A stretch of 64,000 nucleotides of DNA from Burkholderiaceae bacterium (GTDB taxonomy: Bacteria > Pseudomonadota > Gammaproteobacteria > Burkholderiales > Burkholderiaceae_E): the NCBI GenBank assembly GCA_023954135.1, contig JAMLIN010000001.1:62001-126000 (forward strand). Direction: 5' to 3'. How positions within the stretch are numbered: position 1 is the stretch's first letter; the number at the start of each line of letters is the position of its first letter. Of this stretch, positions 9,108 to 18,361 are shown piece after piece. Position numbers and translations under genes: made by a program. Below the pieces are notes generated by a model. That model was not told the origin of the DNA and ran no database searches. It saw nothing but the letters and a program-made list of their open reading frames with translations.

Positions 9108-10361
9108 ATGCCGCCCGAAGCCTTCCCCGAACGCTCTCCAGGCCCTTCCCGGGCCACCCGCCCCACCCCTTCCTCCCGCGCCGCGGCCCTACGGGCCGAC
9201 TGGCTGCGCCTTGCCCTCGTCGACGGGCTCGGCCCGGCGCGCATGCAGCGCCTGTTGCGCGCCTTCGGGGCGCCGGCGGACATCCTCGCCACACCCGCAA
9301 GGCGTCTCGCCCAGGTTGTCGAAACCGACATCGCGATCCGCCTCGCCACCGCCGATCCGGCGCGGGAAGTCCGGGTCGCGGCGAGCCTCGAATGGCTCGA
9401 GGCGGCACCCGAGCGCCACCTGCTCACGCTGGACGACGACGCCTATCCGCCCGCCTGGCTGAACCTCGCCGATCCCCCGCCCTGCGTCATGGTGCAGGGC
9501 CGGCTCGAGGCGCTGGCCATGCCGGCCGTCGCCATCGTCGGCTCGCGCCATGCGAGCGCCGGCGGCGCGCGCAGCGCCCGCGATTTCGCGGCGGGCCTCG
9601 CCGACGAAGGCTGGGCAGTCGCGAGCGGGCTGGCGCTCGGCATCGATGCCGCCGCCCATGCCGGGGCGCTGGACGCCGGCGGGGTCACGGTGGCCTTCGT
9701 CGGCACCGGCCTGGATCGCGTCTATCCGGCGCGCAACCGGGCGCTTGCCGCCCGGATCGCCGCCGCTGGGGCCATCGTCTCCGAGTTCGCGCTCGGCACC
9801 GAGGCCCTGCGCTCGAACTTCCCGCGGCGCAACCGCCTGATCGCAGCCCATTCGCGGGGGGTGCTGGTGGTCGAGGCGGCCCGCCGCAGCGGCTCGCTGA
9901 TCACCGCGCTCGCGGCTGCCGATCTCGGCCGGGAAGTCTTCGCGGTTCCCGGCTCGATCCATTCGCCGCAGGCGCGGGGCTGCCACTGGCTGATCCGCCA
10001 GGGTGCCGCCCTGGTCGAGGAGCTCGCCGACATCCGGGAGGGATTTCCGTCCGCCCTGCGGCCGGCGCCGCCATCCGGCATCGGCGCCACCGCCATGCCG
10101 GCGCGGGCCGTTGCCACGGCGCCCGGGCCCGCCGCCGCGGCAACGCTCGCCGGCCTCGACTGGCACCCGGCCAGCGTCGATGCCCTCGCCCAGCGGCTGC
10201 CCTTCGACGTGCCGGCACTGCTCGCCGCGCTGCTCGAGCTCGAGCTGGCCGGGCAGGTCGAAAGGCTGGCCGACGGCCGCTACCAGCGCACCCGCCCCGA
10301 CGAGGGCCCCGTCGGGAGCCGGCCGGCCCGAGTTGCACGGCCCGTCGGCCGGCCCGTATGA
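9108..10361 (+). CDS. dprA: DNA-processing protein DprA
   Basis: Binds incoming single-stranded DNA during natural transformation and loads RecA. The 417-residue protein has an N-terminal helix-hairpin/SAM-like segment (about 30-100), the Rossmann-like DprA domain (about 125-330; VAIVGSRHAS, SGLALGIDAAAH, SEFALGTE, FPRRNRLIA) and a C-terminal winged helix (about 350-405, DALAQRLPFDVPALLAALLE). The first 25 residues are proline/arginine-rich and may not all be translated. Spacing to the LysM gene is 37 bp; topB follows. Confidence 0.93.
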   Translation: MPPEAFPERSPGPSRATRPTPSSRAAALRADWLRLALVDGLGPARMQRLLRAFGAPADILATPARRLAQVVETDIAIRLATADPAREVRVAASLEWLEAAPERHLLTLDDDAYPPAWLNLADPPPCVMVQGRLEALAMPAVAIVGSRHASAGGARSARDFAAGLADEGWAVASGLALGIDAAAHAGALDAGGVTVAFVGTGLDRVYPARNRALAARIAAAGAIVSEFALGTEALRSNFPRRNRLIAAHSRGVLVVEAARRSGSLITALAAADLGREVFAVPGSIHSPQARGCHWLIRQGAALVEELADIREGFPSALRPAPPSGIGATAMPARAVATAPGPAAAATLAGLDWHPASVDALAQRLPFDVPALLAALLELELAGQVERLADGRYQRTRPDEGPVGSRPARVARPVGRPV

Positions 10362-10370
10362 TGGGCCGCC

Positions 10371-10387
10371 CCGGGGTCCGACCCCGG
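10371..10387. terminator. Hairpin between dprA and topB
   Basis: CCGGGGTC at 10371-10378 and GACCCCGG at 10380-10387 form a perfect 8-bp dyad around one base, in the 83-bp gap between dprA and topB. No U-tract follows, so it may be an attenuator, a weak terminator or simply a G/C repeat. Confidence 0.3.
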
Positions 10388-10444
10388 AGCCGAACTGGTG
10401 GCCAGCCCATCCGCCAGCGCCTGTTCCAACGAGTTCCCCACCCC

Positions 10445-13078
10445 ATGAGCAAAGCTCTGATCATTGCCGAGAAACCTTCCGTCGCCGCCGACATCGCGCG
10501 GGCACTCGGCGGTTTCACCCGCCACGGCGACTACTTCGAGTCCGACGACTACGTGCTGTCGTCGGCGGTCGGCCACCTGCTCGAGATCAAGGCACCCGAC
10601 GACGTGGAGGTCAAGCGGGGGAAATGGTCGTTCGCCAACCTGCCGGTGATCCCGCCGCGCTTCGACCTGAACCCGATCAAGAAGGGCGAGGAGCGGCTCA
10701 AGCTGCTGCGCCGGCTGATCCGGCGCAAGGACGTCACCAGCCTGATCAACGCCTGCGACGCGGGCCGCGAGGGCGAGCTCATCTTCCGCCTGATCGTCCA
10801 GGATGCGAAAGCGAAGCAGCCGATCCGCCGTCTCTGGCTGCAGTCCATGACCCAGAGCGCGATCCGCGACGCCTTCAGCAAGCTGCGCGACGACGAGGAC
10901 ATGAGGCCGCTGGCCGACGCCGCCCGCTGCCGCTCCGAGGCCGACTGGCTGGTCGGGATCAACGGCACCCGCGCCATGACCGCCTTCAACTCGCGCGACG
11001 GCGGCTTCTACCTGACCACCGTCGGCCGGGTCCAGACTCCCACCCTGGCGATCGTGGTCGAGCGCGAGGAGAAGATAAAGCGCTTCGTCTCGCGGCCCTA
11101 TTTCGAGGTCCATGCCCGTTTCGGCGTGGCCGCCGGGTCCTACGCCGGGCGCTGGTTCGATGCGCGGTTCCGCAAGGGCGACGACCCCGAGGCTCGTGCC
11201 GAGCGGATCTGGGACCGGGCCCGCGCCGAGGCCATCGCCGCGGCCTGCCAGGATCAGCCGGGATCGGTCAGCGAGGAAACCAAGCCCTCGACCCAGGTCG
11301 CGCCCCTGCTGTTCGACCTGACCAGCCTGCAGCGCGAGGCGAACTCCCGCTTCGGCTTTTCGGCCAAGACGACCCTCGCCCTGGCGCAATCGCTCTACGA
11401 GCGCCACAAGGTGCTGACCTACCCCCGGACCGACTCGCGCGCCCTGCCCGAGGACTACGTCGACACGGTGCGCCAGACGATCAAGGCGCTCTCGGATGCA
11501 CCCGACGTAGGCGCTTTCGCCAGCGAGATCCTGCGCGAGGGCTGGGTCAAGCCGAACAAGCGGGTGTTCGACAACAAGAAAGTGTCCGATCACTTCGCGA
11601 TCATTCCGACTCTGCAGACGCCCGGCAACCTGTCGGACGCGGAGAGCCGGCTCTACGATATGGTGCTGCGGCGCTTCCTTGCCATCTTCTATCCGGCGGC
11701 CGAGTTCCGGGTCACCACCCGCATAACCGAAGTGTCCGCTCACTTATTCAAAACCGAAGGCCGGGTCATGGTCAATCCGGGCTGGATGAAGATCTATGCC
11801 AAGGCCGCGACCCCTGCCGAAGGCGGCGAGGACGACAAGATCCTGGTTGCCGTTGCGGAAGGTGAGCAAGCGCACACTGACGAAATCGAGATACGCGATC
11901 TCGCCACCCGGCCGCCTGCGCGCTACACGGAGGCCACCCTGCTCTCGGCCATGGAAGGCGCGGGCAAGCTGGTCGAGGACGACGAGCTGCGCGAGGCGAT
12001 GGCCGAGAAGGGCCTGGGCACGCCGGCCACTCGAGCGGCCATCATCGAGGGCCTGATCGCCGAGAACTATCTCCTGCGCGAAGGGCGGGAACTGATGCCG
12101 ACCGCCAAGGCGACCCAGCTCATGACCCTGCTGCGCGGCCTCGGCGTGACCGAGCTGACGATGCCCGAGCTCACCGGCGGCTGGGAGCAGAAGCTCGCCC
12201 GGATGGAGCACGGCCAGCTCGATCGCGACGCCTTCATGCGCGAGATCCAGGAGATGACCCGCAACATCGTGGCGCGGGCCAAGAACTACGGCGCCGACAC
12301 CGTCCCCGGCGACTACGCGACGCTGCGCACGCCCTGCCCGAAATGCGGCGGGGTGGTGAAGGAGAACTACAAGCGCTTCGCCTGCACCAATCCGGCGTGC
12401 GACTTCTCGATCACCAAGATTCCCGGCGGGCGGCAGTTCGAGATCGACGAGGTCGAGACCCTGCTCACCGAGAAGACGCTCGGACCCCTGCAGGGCTTTC
12501 GCAGCCGGATCGGCCGGCCCTTTGCCGCCATCCTGAAGATCACCCCCGAGCACAAGCTCGAATTCGATTTCGGCCAGAACGACGATGCTGACGACGCCGA
12601 GCCGGTGGACTTCTCGGGGGCCGAAGCCCTCGGCCCCTGCCCGAAATGCGGCGCCCGGGTCTTCGAGCATGGCCTGAAGTACGTCTGCGAGCGCTCGGTC
12701 GGACCGGAACGCAGCTGCGACTTCTCCTCCGGCAAGATCATCCTGCAGCAGGAGGTGGCGCCGGAGCAGATCCGCAAGCTGCTCGCCGAAGGCCGCACCG
12801 ACCTGCTGCCCGGCTTCGTCTCGATGCGTACCCGCCGCAAGTTCAAGGCCTACCTGGTGCGGGGCGCCGACGGCAAGGTCGGCTTCGAGTTCGAGCCCAG
12901 GCCCGCGAAGCCGGGCGCGAAGGCCGGCGGCAAGGCGGCAGCCGGGGCGGAAGCGAAGAGCACGACCCGGACGGGTGCCGCGGCGAAGACCGGCAGCAAG
13001 GCGGGCGCGAAGAAACCGGCGGCGAGGAAGGCTGCACCCCGCAAGCCCGCCGCGAAGAAGCCAGCGGGCGACGCCTGA
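10445..13078 (+). CDS. topB: DNA topoisomerase III
   Basis: Type IA topoisomerase that decatenates DNA and unlinks recombination intermediates. The 877-residue protein begins with the Toprim domain (ALIIAEKPSVAADIA; acidic motif DAGREGEL). The catalytic Tyr326 lies in KVLTYPRTDSR, almost the same position as in the E. coli enzyme. The C-terminus, longer than in E. coli, carries two CPKCG zinc ribbons (about residues 631-660 and 735-765), topoisomerase C-terminal repeats and a Lys/Ala/Pro-rich tail that probably binds DNA non-specifically. The ATG at 10445 gives the standard N-terminus. Confidence 0.95.
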   Translation: MSKALIIAEKPSVAADIARALGGFTRHGDYFESDDYVLSSAVGHLLEIKAPDDVEVKRGKWSFANLPVIPPRFDLNPIKKGEERLKLLRRLIRRKDVTSLINACDAGREGELIFRLIVQDAKAKQPIRRLWLQSMTQSAIRDAFSKLRDDEDMRPLADAARCRSEADWLVGINGTRAMTAFNSRDGGFYLTTVGRVQTPTLAIVVEREEKIKRFVSRPYFEVHARFGVAAGSYAGRWFDARFRKGDDPEARAERIWDRARAEAIAAACQDQPGSVSEETKPSTQVAPLLFDLTSLQREANSRFGFSAKTTLALAQSLYERHKVLTYPRTDSRALPEDYVDTVRQTIKALSDAPDVGAFASEILREGWVKPNKRVFDNKKVSDHFAIIPTLQTPGNLSDAESRLYDMVLRRFLAIFYPAAEFRVTTRITEVSAHLFKTEGRVMVNPGWMKIYAKAATPAEGGEDDKILVAVAEGEQAHTDEIEIRDLATRPPARYTEATLLSAMEGAGKLVEDDELREAMAEKGLGTPATRAAIIEGLIAENYLLREGRELMPTAKATQLMTLLRGLGVTELTMPELTGGWEQKLARMEHGQLDRDAFMREIQEMTRNIVARAKNYGADTVPGDYATLRTPCPKCGGVVKENYKRFACTNPACDFSITKIPGGRQFEIDEVETLLTEKTLGPLQGFRSRIGRPFAAILKITPEHKLEFDFGQNDDADDAEPVDFSGAEALGPCPKCGARVFEHGLKYVCERSVGPERSCDFSSGKIILQQEVAPEQIRKLLAEGRTDLLPGFVSMRTRRKFKAYLVRGADGKVGFEFEPRPAKPGAKAGGKAAAGAEAKSTTRTGAAAKTGSKAGAKKPAARKAAPRKPAAKKPAGDA

Positions 13079-13094
13079 GCGGCGCCCCACGCCG

Positions 13095-13664
13095 ATGACG
13101 AGCATCCCGGGCCCGGCCGAGATCGACGTCGACTGGGTGTTCGCCTACGGGTCGCTGATATGGGATCCGGGCGACATGGCCATCACCCGGATCGAGCCGG
13201 GCCGGATCCGGGGCTACCACCGGGCGTTCTGCATCCGCTCGACGCTCTACCGGGGCACGCCGGAGCGGCCCGGCCTGGTGCTGGGGCTCGACCGCGGGGG
13301 CAGCTGCATGGGCATGGCCCAGCATCTCGATCCCGACCGGCGCCGGGAATCGCTCGAGCACCTCTACGCCCGCGAGATCCCGGTCGGGGCGGACCGTGTC
13401 TACCTGCCGCGGATCCTGCGGGTCCAGCTCACGAGCGGCGCCGTCGTGCAAGCGCTTGCTTTCGTGGCGGATCGCAGCCTGCCTTCCTACGCACTGTTGT
13501 CCGAGGACGAGATCCTCGAGCAGATCGGCGTCTGCCACGGCCGCCGGGGGCCTAACCGGGACTACGCGATCAACACCTGGGAAGCCCTGCGCAACCACGG
13601 GGTACGCGACGACCGGCTTGCAGCGATCGTCCAGCGATTGCGCGAGCAGCCCCCCTGCTACTAA
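13095..13664 (+). CDS. ChaC-like gamma-glutamylcyclotransferase
   Basis: A 189-residue protein of the ChaC family, which cleaves glutathione to 5-oxoproline and Cys-Gly. The glycine-rich substrate loop FAYGSLIWDPG (residues 17-27) is intact, and an acidic residue of the EIPVGADRVYLP region is a candidate catalytic Glu. It lies 16 bp after topB and is probably transcribed with it, although no functional link is known. It converges on terC. Confidence 0.88.
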   Translation: MTSIPGPAEIDVDWVFAYGSLIWDPGDMAITRIEPGRIRGYHRAFCIRSTLYRGTPERPGLVLGLDRGGSCMGMAQHLDPDRRRESLEHLYAREIPVGADRVYLPRILRVQLTSGAVVQALAFVADRSLPSYALLSEDEILEQIGVCHGRRGPNRDYAINTWEALRNHGVRDDRLAAIVQRLREQPPCY

Positions 13665-13687
13665 GGGGCCACCGGGTTCGAAAGCGA

Positions 13688-14458
13688 TCAGGGGTCGATT
13701 CTCTCGCCGCCTTCGCGGATCGTCTTGTGCAGCCGCACCGGCTTGAGGTTCGAGCGCAGCCGGATGTTGAGCATCTCGACGGTGACCGAGAAGGCCATGG
13801 CGAAGTAGATGTAGCCCTTCGGGATGTGCTGGCCGAAGCCCTCGGCAATGAGGACCACGCCGACCATCACGAGGAAGCTGAGCGCCAGCATCTTGACGGT
13901 GGGGTGCCGATCGACGAATTCCCCGATCGGTTTGGCGCCGACCATCATGATGGCGACCGAAAGGACGATCGCGATCACCATGATGGAGATGTGCTCGACC
14001 AGGCCGACCGCGGTGATCACCGAATCGAGCGAGAAGACGATGTCGATCAGGGCGATCTGCACCATGATCGCTCCGAAGCTCGCCACGGCGGGCGCCTTGC
14101 CCGTTTCCTCGGCGTCGGGCGCCTCGAGCGAGTGATGGATCTCGTGGACCGCCTTCCAGAGCAGGAACAGCCCGCCCCCGAGGAGGATCAGGTCGCGACC
14201 CGAGATCGGCCGGCCGAGCACCTCGAAGAAGGGCGTGGTGAGCCGCATGATCCAGGCGATCGACATCAGCAGCAGGAGCCGCATGATCATGGCCAGCCCG
14301 AGGCCGATGAAGCGCCCGCGGGCGCGCTGGTGCTCGGGCAGGCGCCCGACGAGGATCGAGATGAAGATGATGTTGTCGATCCCGAGCACGATCTCGAGCG
14401 CGGCGAGGGTTGCCAGCGCTATCCAGGCCTGCGGATCGGAGAGCCATTCGAATCCCAT
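13688..14458 (-). CDS. TerC-family integral membrane protein
   Basis: A 256-residue membrane protein with about seven hydrophobic segments. It carries the conserved acidic motifs of the TerC family: LEIVLGIDNIIF (about 21-32) and IDIVFSLDSVITAVG (about 138-152). Members export metal ions, notably manganese (YkoY/MntX relatives), or contribute to tellurite resistance. The metal here cannot be told from sequence, and no yybP-ykoY riboswitch is evident in the short upstream gap. A DUF456 gene lies upstream on the same strand. Confidence 0.85.
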   Translation of the reverse strand: MGFEWLSDPQAWIALATLAALEIVLGIDNIIFISILVGRLPEHQRARGRFIGLGLAMIMRLLLLMSIAWIMRLTTPFFEVLGRPISGRDLILLGGGLFLLWKAVHEIHHSLEAPDAEETGKAPAVASFGAIMVQIALIDIVFSLDSVITAVGLVEHISIMVIAIVLSVAIMMVGAKPIGEFVDRHPTVKMLALSFLVMVGVVLIAEGFGQHIPKGYIYFAMAFSVTVEMLNIRLRSNLKPVRLHKTIREGGERIDP

Positions 14459-14523
14459 GCGGAATTCCAGTCGGTTTCTTGTTTCGAGGGCGTGCTCGGC
14501 GCAATGATAAGGGAGTTATCCCC

Positions 14524-15018
14524 TCAGAACAGCAGCGCGAACACGAACAGTCCGATCATCATGAAGCTCAGGGCGAGCTTCACGGCGATGCCGACGATCA
14601 TGCCGATCCAGGTGGCGACACCGACCGTGCCGGCTCGCGGCACGTCGCGCACCGCGATGAATTCGCCCACCGCGGCGCCCACCAGCGGCAGGAACAGGAC
14701 GCCGACCAGGCCGGTGAAGACCCCGGCGACGGTGCCGATCAGCGCGCCGATCACCGCCTGCCGGCTCGCGCCCACCCGCTGCGCCCCGAGCATCGCCGAA
14801 AGGTAGTCGACGATCCAGGCAAGCGCCATCAGGACGGCGGCGATGATGACCACGGTGCCGCTGACCCGGGTGAAGTCGTCGATCCAGGCGCCGAGCGCGA
14901 TGCCGGCGAAAACGAACACCGCGCCGGGCAGGATCGGCACGACGGCGCCGAGCACGCCGACCACGATGAGCGCGACCACGCCGATCCAGGCGAGGATCGT
15001 CAGCGACGTCTCGGCCAT
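14524..15018 (-). CDS. DUF456 membrane protein
   Basis: A 164-residue, very hydrophobic protein with about four to five membrane segments and the family-typical GVVVPILPG-like loop (GAVVPILPGAVFVFAG). Many DUF456 proteins contain glycine-zipper-like helices, seen here as GALIGTVAGVFTGLVG. Function unknown. It is on the same strand as terC (65-bp gap) and just downstream of the alcohol dehydrogenase. Confidence 0.85.
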   Translation of the reverse strand: MAETSLTILAWIGVVALIVVGVLGAVVPILPGAVFVFAGIALGAWIDDFTRVSGTVVIIAAVLMALAWIVDYLSAMLGAQRVGASRQAVIGALIGTVAGVFTGLVGVLFLPLVGAAVGEFIAVRDVPRAGTVGVATWIGMIVGIAVKLALSFMMIGLFVFALLF

Positions 15019-15047
15019 CTACGCCGCTGCTCCGCTTGTCGGGTCCA

Positions 15048-16217
15048 TCACCAGGCGAGCCGCAGTATCTCGAGGACATCCTCGGGCCCGGCGACCGGCC
15101 GGGGGTTGGTCCGGATCGGGCCGGTGCCGTCGTAGCGCTCGGCCATCGCGGGCAACTGCGCCTCGTCGATGCCGATCTCGCGCAGCCGGACAGGCAGGCC
15201 GAGCCCGGCGAGGAAGGCACGCAACGCCGGGCCGGCCGGCTCGCCGGCGGCGCCCAGCAGGGTGGCGATGGCCTGCTGTCGCCCTTCGTCGACCGTCACG
15301 TTCCACTCCAGCACCGCCGGCAGCATCACGCAGGAGGTGATCCCGTGCGGCACCCCGTAGGCGCCGCCGAGGATATAGCCGATGCCGTGGCTCGCGCCCA
15401 TCGGCACGTCGGTGGCGCCCGGCAGCATCGACAGCCACATCGCGATCTGGGCGGCATGGCGCGCCTCGAGGTCGGCCGGATCGGCATGGATGCGCGGCAG
15501 GGCGTCGAGCAGCATCGCCAGCGCCTTGTACGCCATCGCATCGCTGTAGGGCACGGTTCGCGCGGCGCACCAGCGCTCGACGGCATGGTCGATCGAGCGC
15601 ACCCCGGTCGAGAGCAGCAGCCGCATCGGCGTATCGAGGGTCGCCGCCGGGTCGAGGATGACGGCCTCGGGAGCCGCCAGGGGATGCGCGAAACCGAGCT
15701 TGTGCCCGGTCGACACGTCGGTGACGCCGGCGCGGTGGCTGAACTCGGCCGCCGACAGGGTGGTCGGCACCGCGATCATGCGCAGGGCCTGCGGATCGCG
15801 CTGCCAGTCGTCGGGGCGGTGACCGCCCCGGTGCCGGCCGTTGACGATGGCGTTCAGCCCGTCGACCGCGTCTATGCCGTACCAGAGCGCCTGCAGCATC
15901 ACCTTGCTCGCATCGATCACCGAGCCGCCGCCGATCGCGAGGATGCGGTCGGCACCGGCGGCGCGAACCTGCTGCGCGCCGGCGATCACCGATTCACGCG
16001 GACTGTGCGCCGGTATGGCGTCGAACTTGCCTGCGAAGCGCGAGCCCAGCGCATCGATTGCCGCAGCGACCAGGCGGCCGTCGGTGAGCGAGCGGGTGGT
16101 GGTGACGAAGACCCGCCCGGCGCCGCAGGTATCGATCTCGGCGGCGATCGCGGAGGCCAAAGGCACCGCCTGGTAGATGCGCGGCTGCGCCAGCGCGCGA
16201 TGGATACCTGCATGCAT
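15048..16217 (-). CDS. Iron-containing alcohol dehydrogenase / maleylacetate reductase-like
   Basis: A 389-residue group III dehydrogenase. The nucleotide-binding domain has the family motif AIGGGSVIDASK (about 98-109). The C-terminal metal domain has SIDHAVE and ASHGIGYILGGAYGVPHG (about 270-290), which supply the usual His ligands. The start MHAGIHRAL at 16217 gives a normal length; the longer open frame upstream runs through the divergent promoter and was not used. The substrate is unclear: maleylacetate reductases and short-chain alcohol dehydrogenases share these motifs. It is divergent from the dehydratase gene, with a 187-bp shared upstream region. Confidence 0.88.
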   Translation of the reverse strand: MHAGIHRALAQPRIYQAVPLASAIAAEIDTCGAGRVFVTTTRSLTDGRLVAAAIDALGSRFAGKFDAIPAHSPRESVIAGAQQVRAAGADRILAIGGGSVIDASKVMLQALWYGIDAVDGLNAIVNGRHRGGHRPDDWQRDPQALRMIAVPTTLSAAEFSHRAGVTDVSTGHKLGFAHPLAAPEAVILDPAATLDTPMRLLLSTGVRSIDHAVERWCAARTVPYSDAMAYKALAMLLDALPRIHADPADLEARHAAQIAMWLSMLPGATDVPMGASHGIGYILGGAYGVPHGITSCVMLPAVLEWNVTVDEGRQQAIATLLGAAGEPAGPALRAFLAGLGLPVRLREIGIDEAQLPAMAERYDGTGPIRTNPRPVAGPEDVLEILRLAW

Positions 16218-16404
16218 GCTTGCGCTCCCGAGCGTCGGACATCGGGAACCGGTGGATGATCCATTCCCGGATCCCAGGCTGGACATGGTACAACCGGCGC
16301 AGGAATCCGGCTCGCCGGGGCCGAAACTTGCTACGGCACGAACTGGCACGGGCCAGAGACGGCAGGCATTGCCCGGTGACGGATTCGCAACGGGAAGGCA
16401 CAGC

Positions 16405-17415
16405 ATGAAGGAACGACACCCGCCGGCACAGGGCCGGCTCGCCATCGAGTTCGACGACGTCGCCGCGGCGGCCGAGCGCCTCGATGGCCATGCGTTGCGC
16501 ACACCCGTGCTCACCCATGCAGCGCTGGACGCTCGTTGCGGTGCGCAGATCTTCTTCAAGTGCGAGAACCTGCAGCACGGCGGTGCGTTCAAGTTCCGCG
16601 GCGCCTTCAACGCCTTGTCGCAGCTGCCCGTCGAGCAACGCCGACGCGGAGTGGTCGCCTTTTCCTCCGGCAACCATGCGATCGCGGTGGCGCTCGCCGC
16701 GAAACGGCTGGCCATGCCGGCGACTATCGTGATGCCCACCGACGCCCCTGAGATCAAGGCCCGGCTCACCGCCGCCCAGGGAGCGGGCATCGTGACCTAC
16801 GACCGGTTCACCGAGGACCGCGAAGCGATCGCCCGGCGGCTGGCCGAGGAACAGGGCCTTGCGCTGGTGCCGCCCTTCGACCATCCCGCGATCATGGCCG
16901 GCCAGGGCACCGCGGCGCTCGAACTGTTCGAGCAGGCAGGAGAGCTCGACCTGCTGCTGGTCTGCGTCGGGGGCGGCGGCCTGATCTCCGGCTGCGCGAC
17001 CGCAGCCGCCGGCCGCTCGCCGGGCTGCCGGGTGGTCGGCGTCGAGCCCGCCGCGGGCGACGACGTCCGCCAGTCGCTGGCGCGCGGCGAGATCGTCTCG
17101 ATCGAGGTGCCGCGCACCATCGCCGACGGCGCCCAGACGCGCGCGCCGGGCAGGCTCACCTTCCCGGTGATCCGCGAGCGGGTCGCCGCCATCGAGACGG
17201 CGAGCGACAGGGCCCTCGTCGAGACGATGCGCTTTTTCGCCGAATCGATGAAGCTGGTGGTCGAGCCGACCGGATGCCTCGCGGCGGCTCCTCTGGTGAC
17301 GGGGGCGGTCGATGCACGGGGCCTGCGCGTGGGCGTGATCGTGAGCGGCGGCAACGTCGCCCTGCCGGCCTACATCGAGCATCTCGCCACGACCCTGCTC
17401 GACAGCGGGGGGTAA
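16405..17415 (+). CDS. PLP-dependent threonine dehydratase / serine racemase-like enzyme
   Basis: A 336-residue fold-type II PLP enzyme. The PLP lysine is in GGAFKFRGAFNAL (about residue 60) and the phosphate-binding loop is VGGGGLISG (about 190). The single-domain length without an ACT domain matches catabolic threonine/serine dehydratases and serine racemases rather than biosynthetic IlvA. A GGGAAGG-like ribosome site precedes the ATG at 16405. Substrate specificity cannot be decided from sequence. Confidence 0.88.
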   Translation: MKERHPPAQGRLAIEFDDVAAAAERLDGHALRTPVLTHAALDARCGAQIFFKCENLQHGGAFKFRGAFNALSQLPVEQRRRGVVAFSSGNHAIAVALAAKRLAMPATIVMPTDAPEIKARLTAAQGAGIVTYDRFTEDREAIARRLAEEQGLALVPPFDHPAIMAGQGTAALELFEQAGELDLLLVCVGGGGLISGCATAAAGRSPGCRVVGVEPAAGDDVRQSLARGEIVSIEVPRTIADGAQTRAPGRLTFPVIRERVAAIETASDRALVETMRFFAESMKLVVEPTGCLAAAPLVTGAVDARGLRVGVIVSGGNVALPAYIEHLATTLLDSGG

Positions 17416-17513
17416 GGCCGGGCGCCGAGGCAGGCATGCGCCCGTTCTGGAAGAAGACGCGGGCAGGCGGCCATCGCGATCCGCGGCGGCGTTACCATCG
17501 GTGCAGGTTCACG

Positions 17514-17535
17514 GCCCCCGGGGAAGCCCCGGGGC
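17514..17535 (+). repeat. G/C hairpin in the leader of the hydrolase gene
   Basis: GCCCCCGGGG, the spacer AAG and CCCCGGGGC form a near-perfect stem, 22 bp before the dienelactone hydrolase start codon and about 100 bp after the dehydratase stop. It could terminate the upstream transcript or influence translation; no U-tract is present. Confidence 0.3.
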
Positions 17536-17557
17536 AGCGCCAATGAGGAGACAGCCC

Positions 17558-18229
17558 ATGGGTAATCACATCGAACTCGTCGCTTCCGACGGTCATCGCT
17601 TCGCCGCCTACGTCGCCGAACCGAAGGATGCCGCGCACGGCGCCATCGTCATCGCGCCGGAGATCTTCGGCATCAATGCGCACATCCGGTCGGTGGCCGA
17701 CGACTACGCCGCCGAAGGCTTCCTCGCGATCGCGCCGGCCCTGTTCGACCGGGTGCAGCGCGGCTTCGAGACCGGCTACGAGCCGGACGACATCCAGGCC
17801 GGCATCGAGCTGATGAACCGGATCGATATCGCCGATGCGATCCGCGACACCCAGGCCGCAGTCGAGCATGCCGCGAGCGCCGGCCGGGTCGGGCTGGTCG
17901 GCTACTGCTGGGGTGGCGTCATCGCCTGGGTGGGCGCCGCCCGCATCGACGGCCTGTCCGCCTCGGTGGCCTACTACGGCGGCGGCATCCCGAAGTACGC
18001 CGGCGAAGCGCCGCGCTGTCCGCTGATGTGCCACTTCGGCGAGCTCGACACCTCGCCGACGCCGGAGCAGGCGCGCGACGCCGTCGGCCGTCACGCCGGC
18101 ATCGTCGCGCATTTCTACGCCGGCGCGGGCCACGGCTTCAACTGCGACATGCGCGGCTCCTACAACGCCGAAGCCGCGAAGCTCGCCCGCGAGCGCAGTC
18201 TCGCGTTCTTCCGCCAGCACGTCGGGTAG
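17558..18229 (+). CDS. Dienelactone hydrolase family protein
   Basis: A 223-residue alpha/beta hydrolase. The catalytic triad of the family is present: Cys in GYCWGG (about residue 114), Asp in FGELD (about 164) and His in AGHGFN (about 195). True dienelactone hydrolases act in chlorocatechol and other aromatic ring-cleavage routes, which would fit the nearby maleylacetate-reductase-like gene. Many homologues are general carboxylesterases, so the role is tentative. A GAGGAG ribosome site lies just upstream of the ATG at 17558. Confidence 0.88.
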   Translation: MGNHIELVASDGHRFAAYVAEPKDAAHGAIVIAPEIFGINAHIRSVADDYAAEGFLAIAPALFDRVQRGFETGYEPDDIQAGIELMNRIDIADAIRDTQAAVEHAASAGRVGLVGYCWGGVIAWVGAARIDGLSASVAYYGGGIPKYAGEAPRCPLMCHFGELDTSPTPEQARDAVGRHAGIVAHFYAGAGHGFNCDMRGSYNAEAAKLARERSLAFFRQHVG

Positions 18230-18261
18230 GAGCGACAAGCTCGGATTCGAGCCGCCGCATC

Positions 18262-18346
18262 GAAGGTGGCGGTGCCCGCGAGCCGGCCGCGCGTCCAAGC
18301 GATAGGAACGAGCGTGCGCGGCCGGCTCGCGGGTGCCGCCGCCTTC
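18262..18346. repeat. Long inverted repeat between convergent genes
   Basis: Bases 18262-18292 and 18316-18346 pair along 31 positions, allowing three G-U wobbles, around a 23-nt loop. The stem is almost entirely G/C. It lies between the 3' ends of the dienelactone hydrolase and SDR genes, so it may act as a bidirectional terminator; its length is more typical of a palindromic repeat unit. Confidence 0.6.
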
Positions 18347-18361
18347 GCCACGAAGGCCGGG

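Noticed and set aside
9392-10444. Upstream extension of topB
   Set aside because: It is a shadow of dprA; the family N-terminus begins at ATG 10445.
15048-16790. 580-residue form of the iron alcohol dehydrogenase
   Set aside because: The extra N-terminal part is antisense to the divergent dehydratase gene; MHAGIH at 16217 is the family start.
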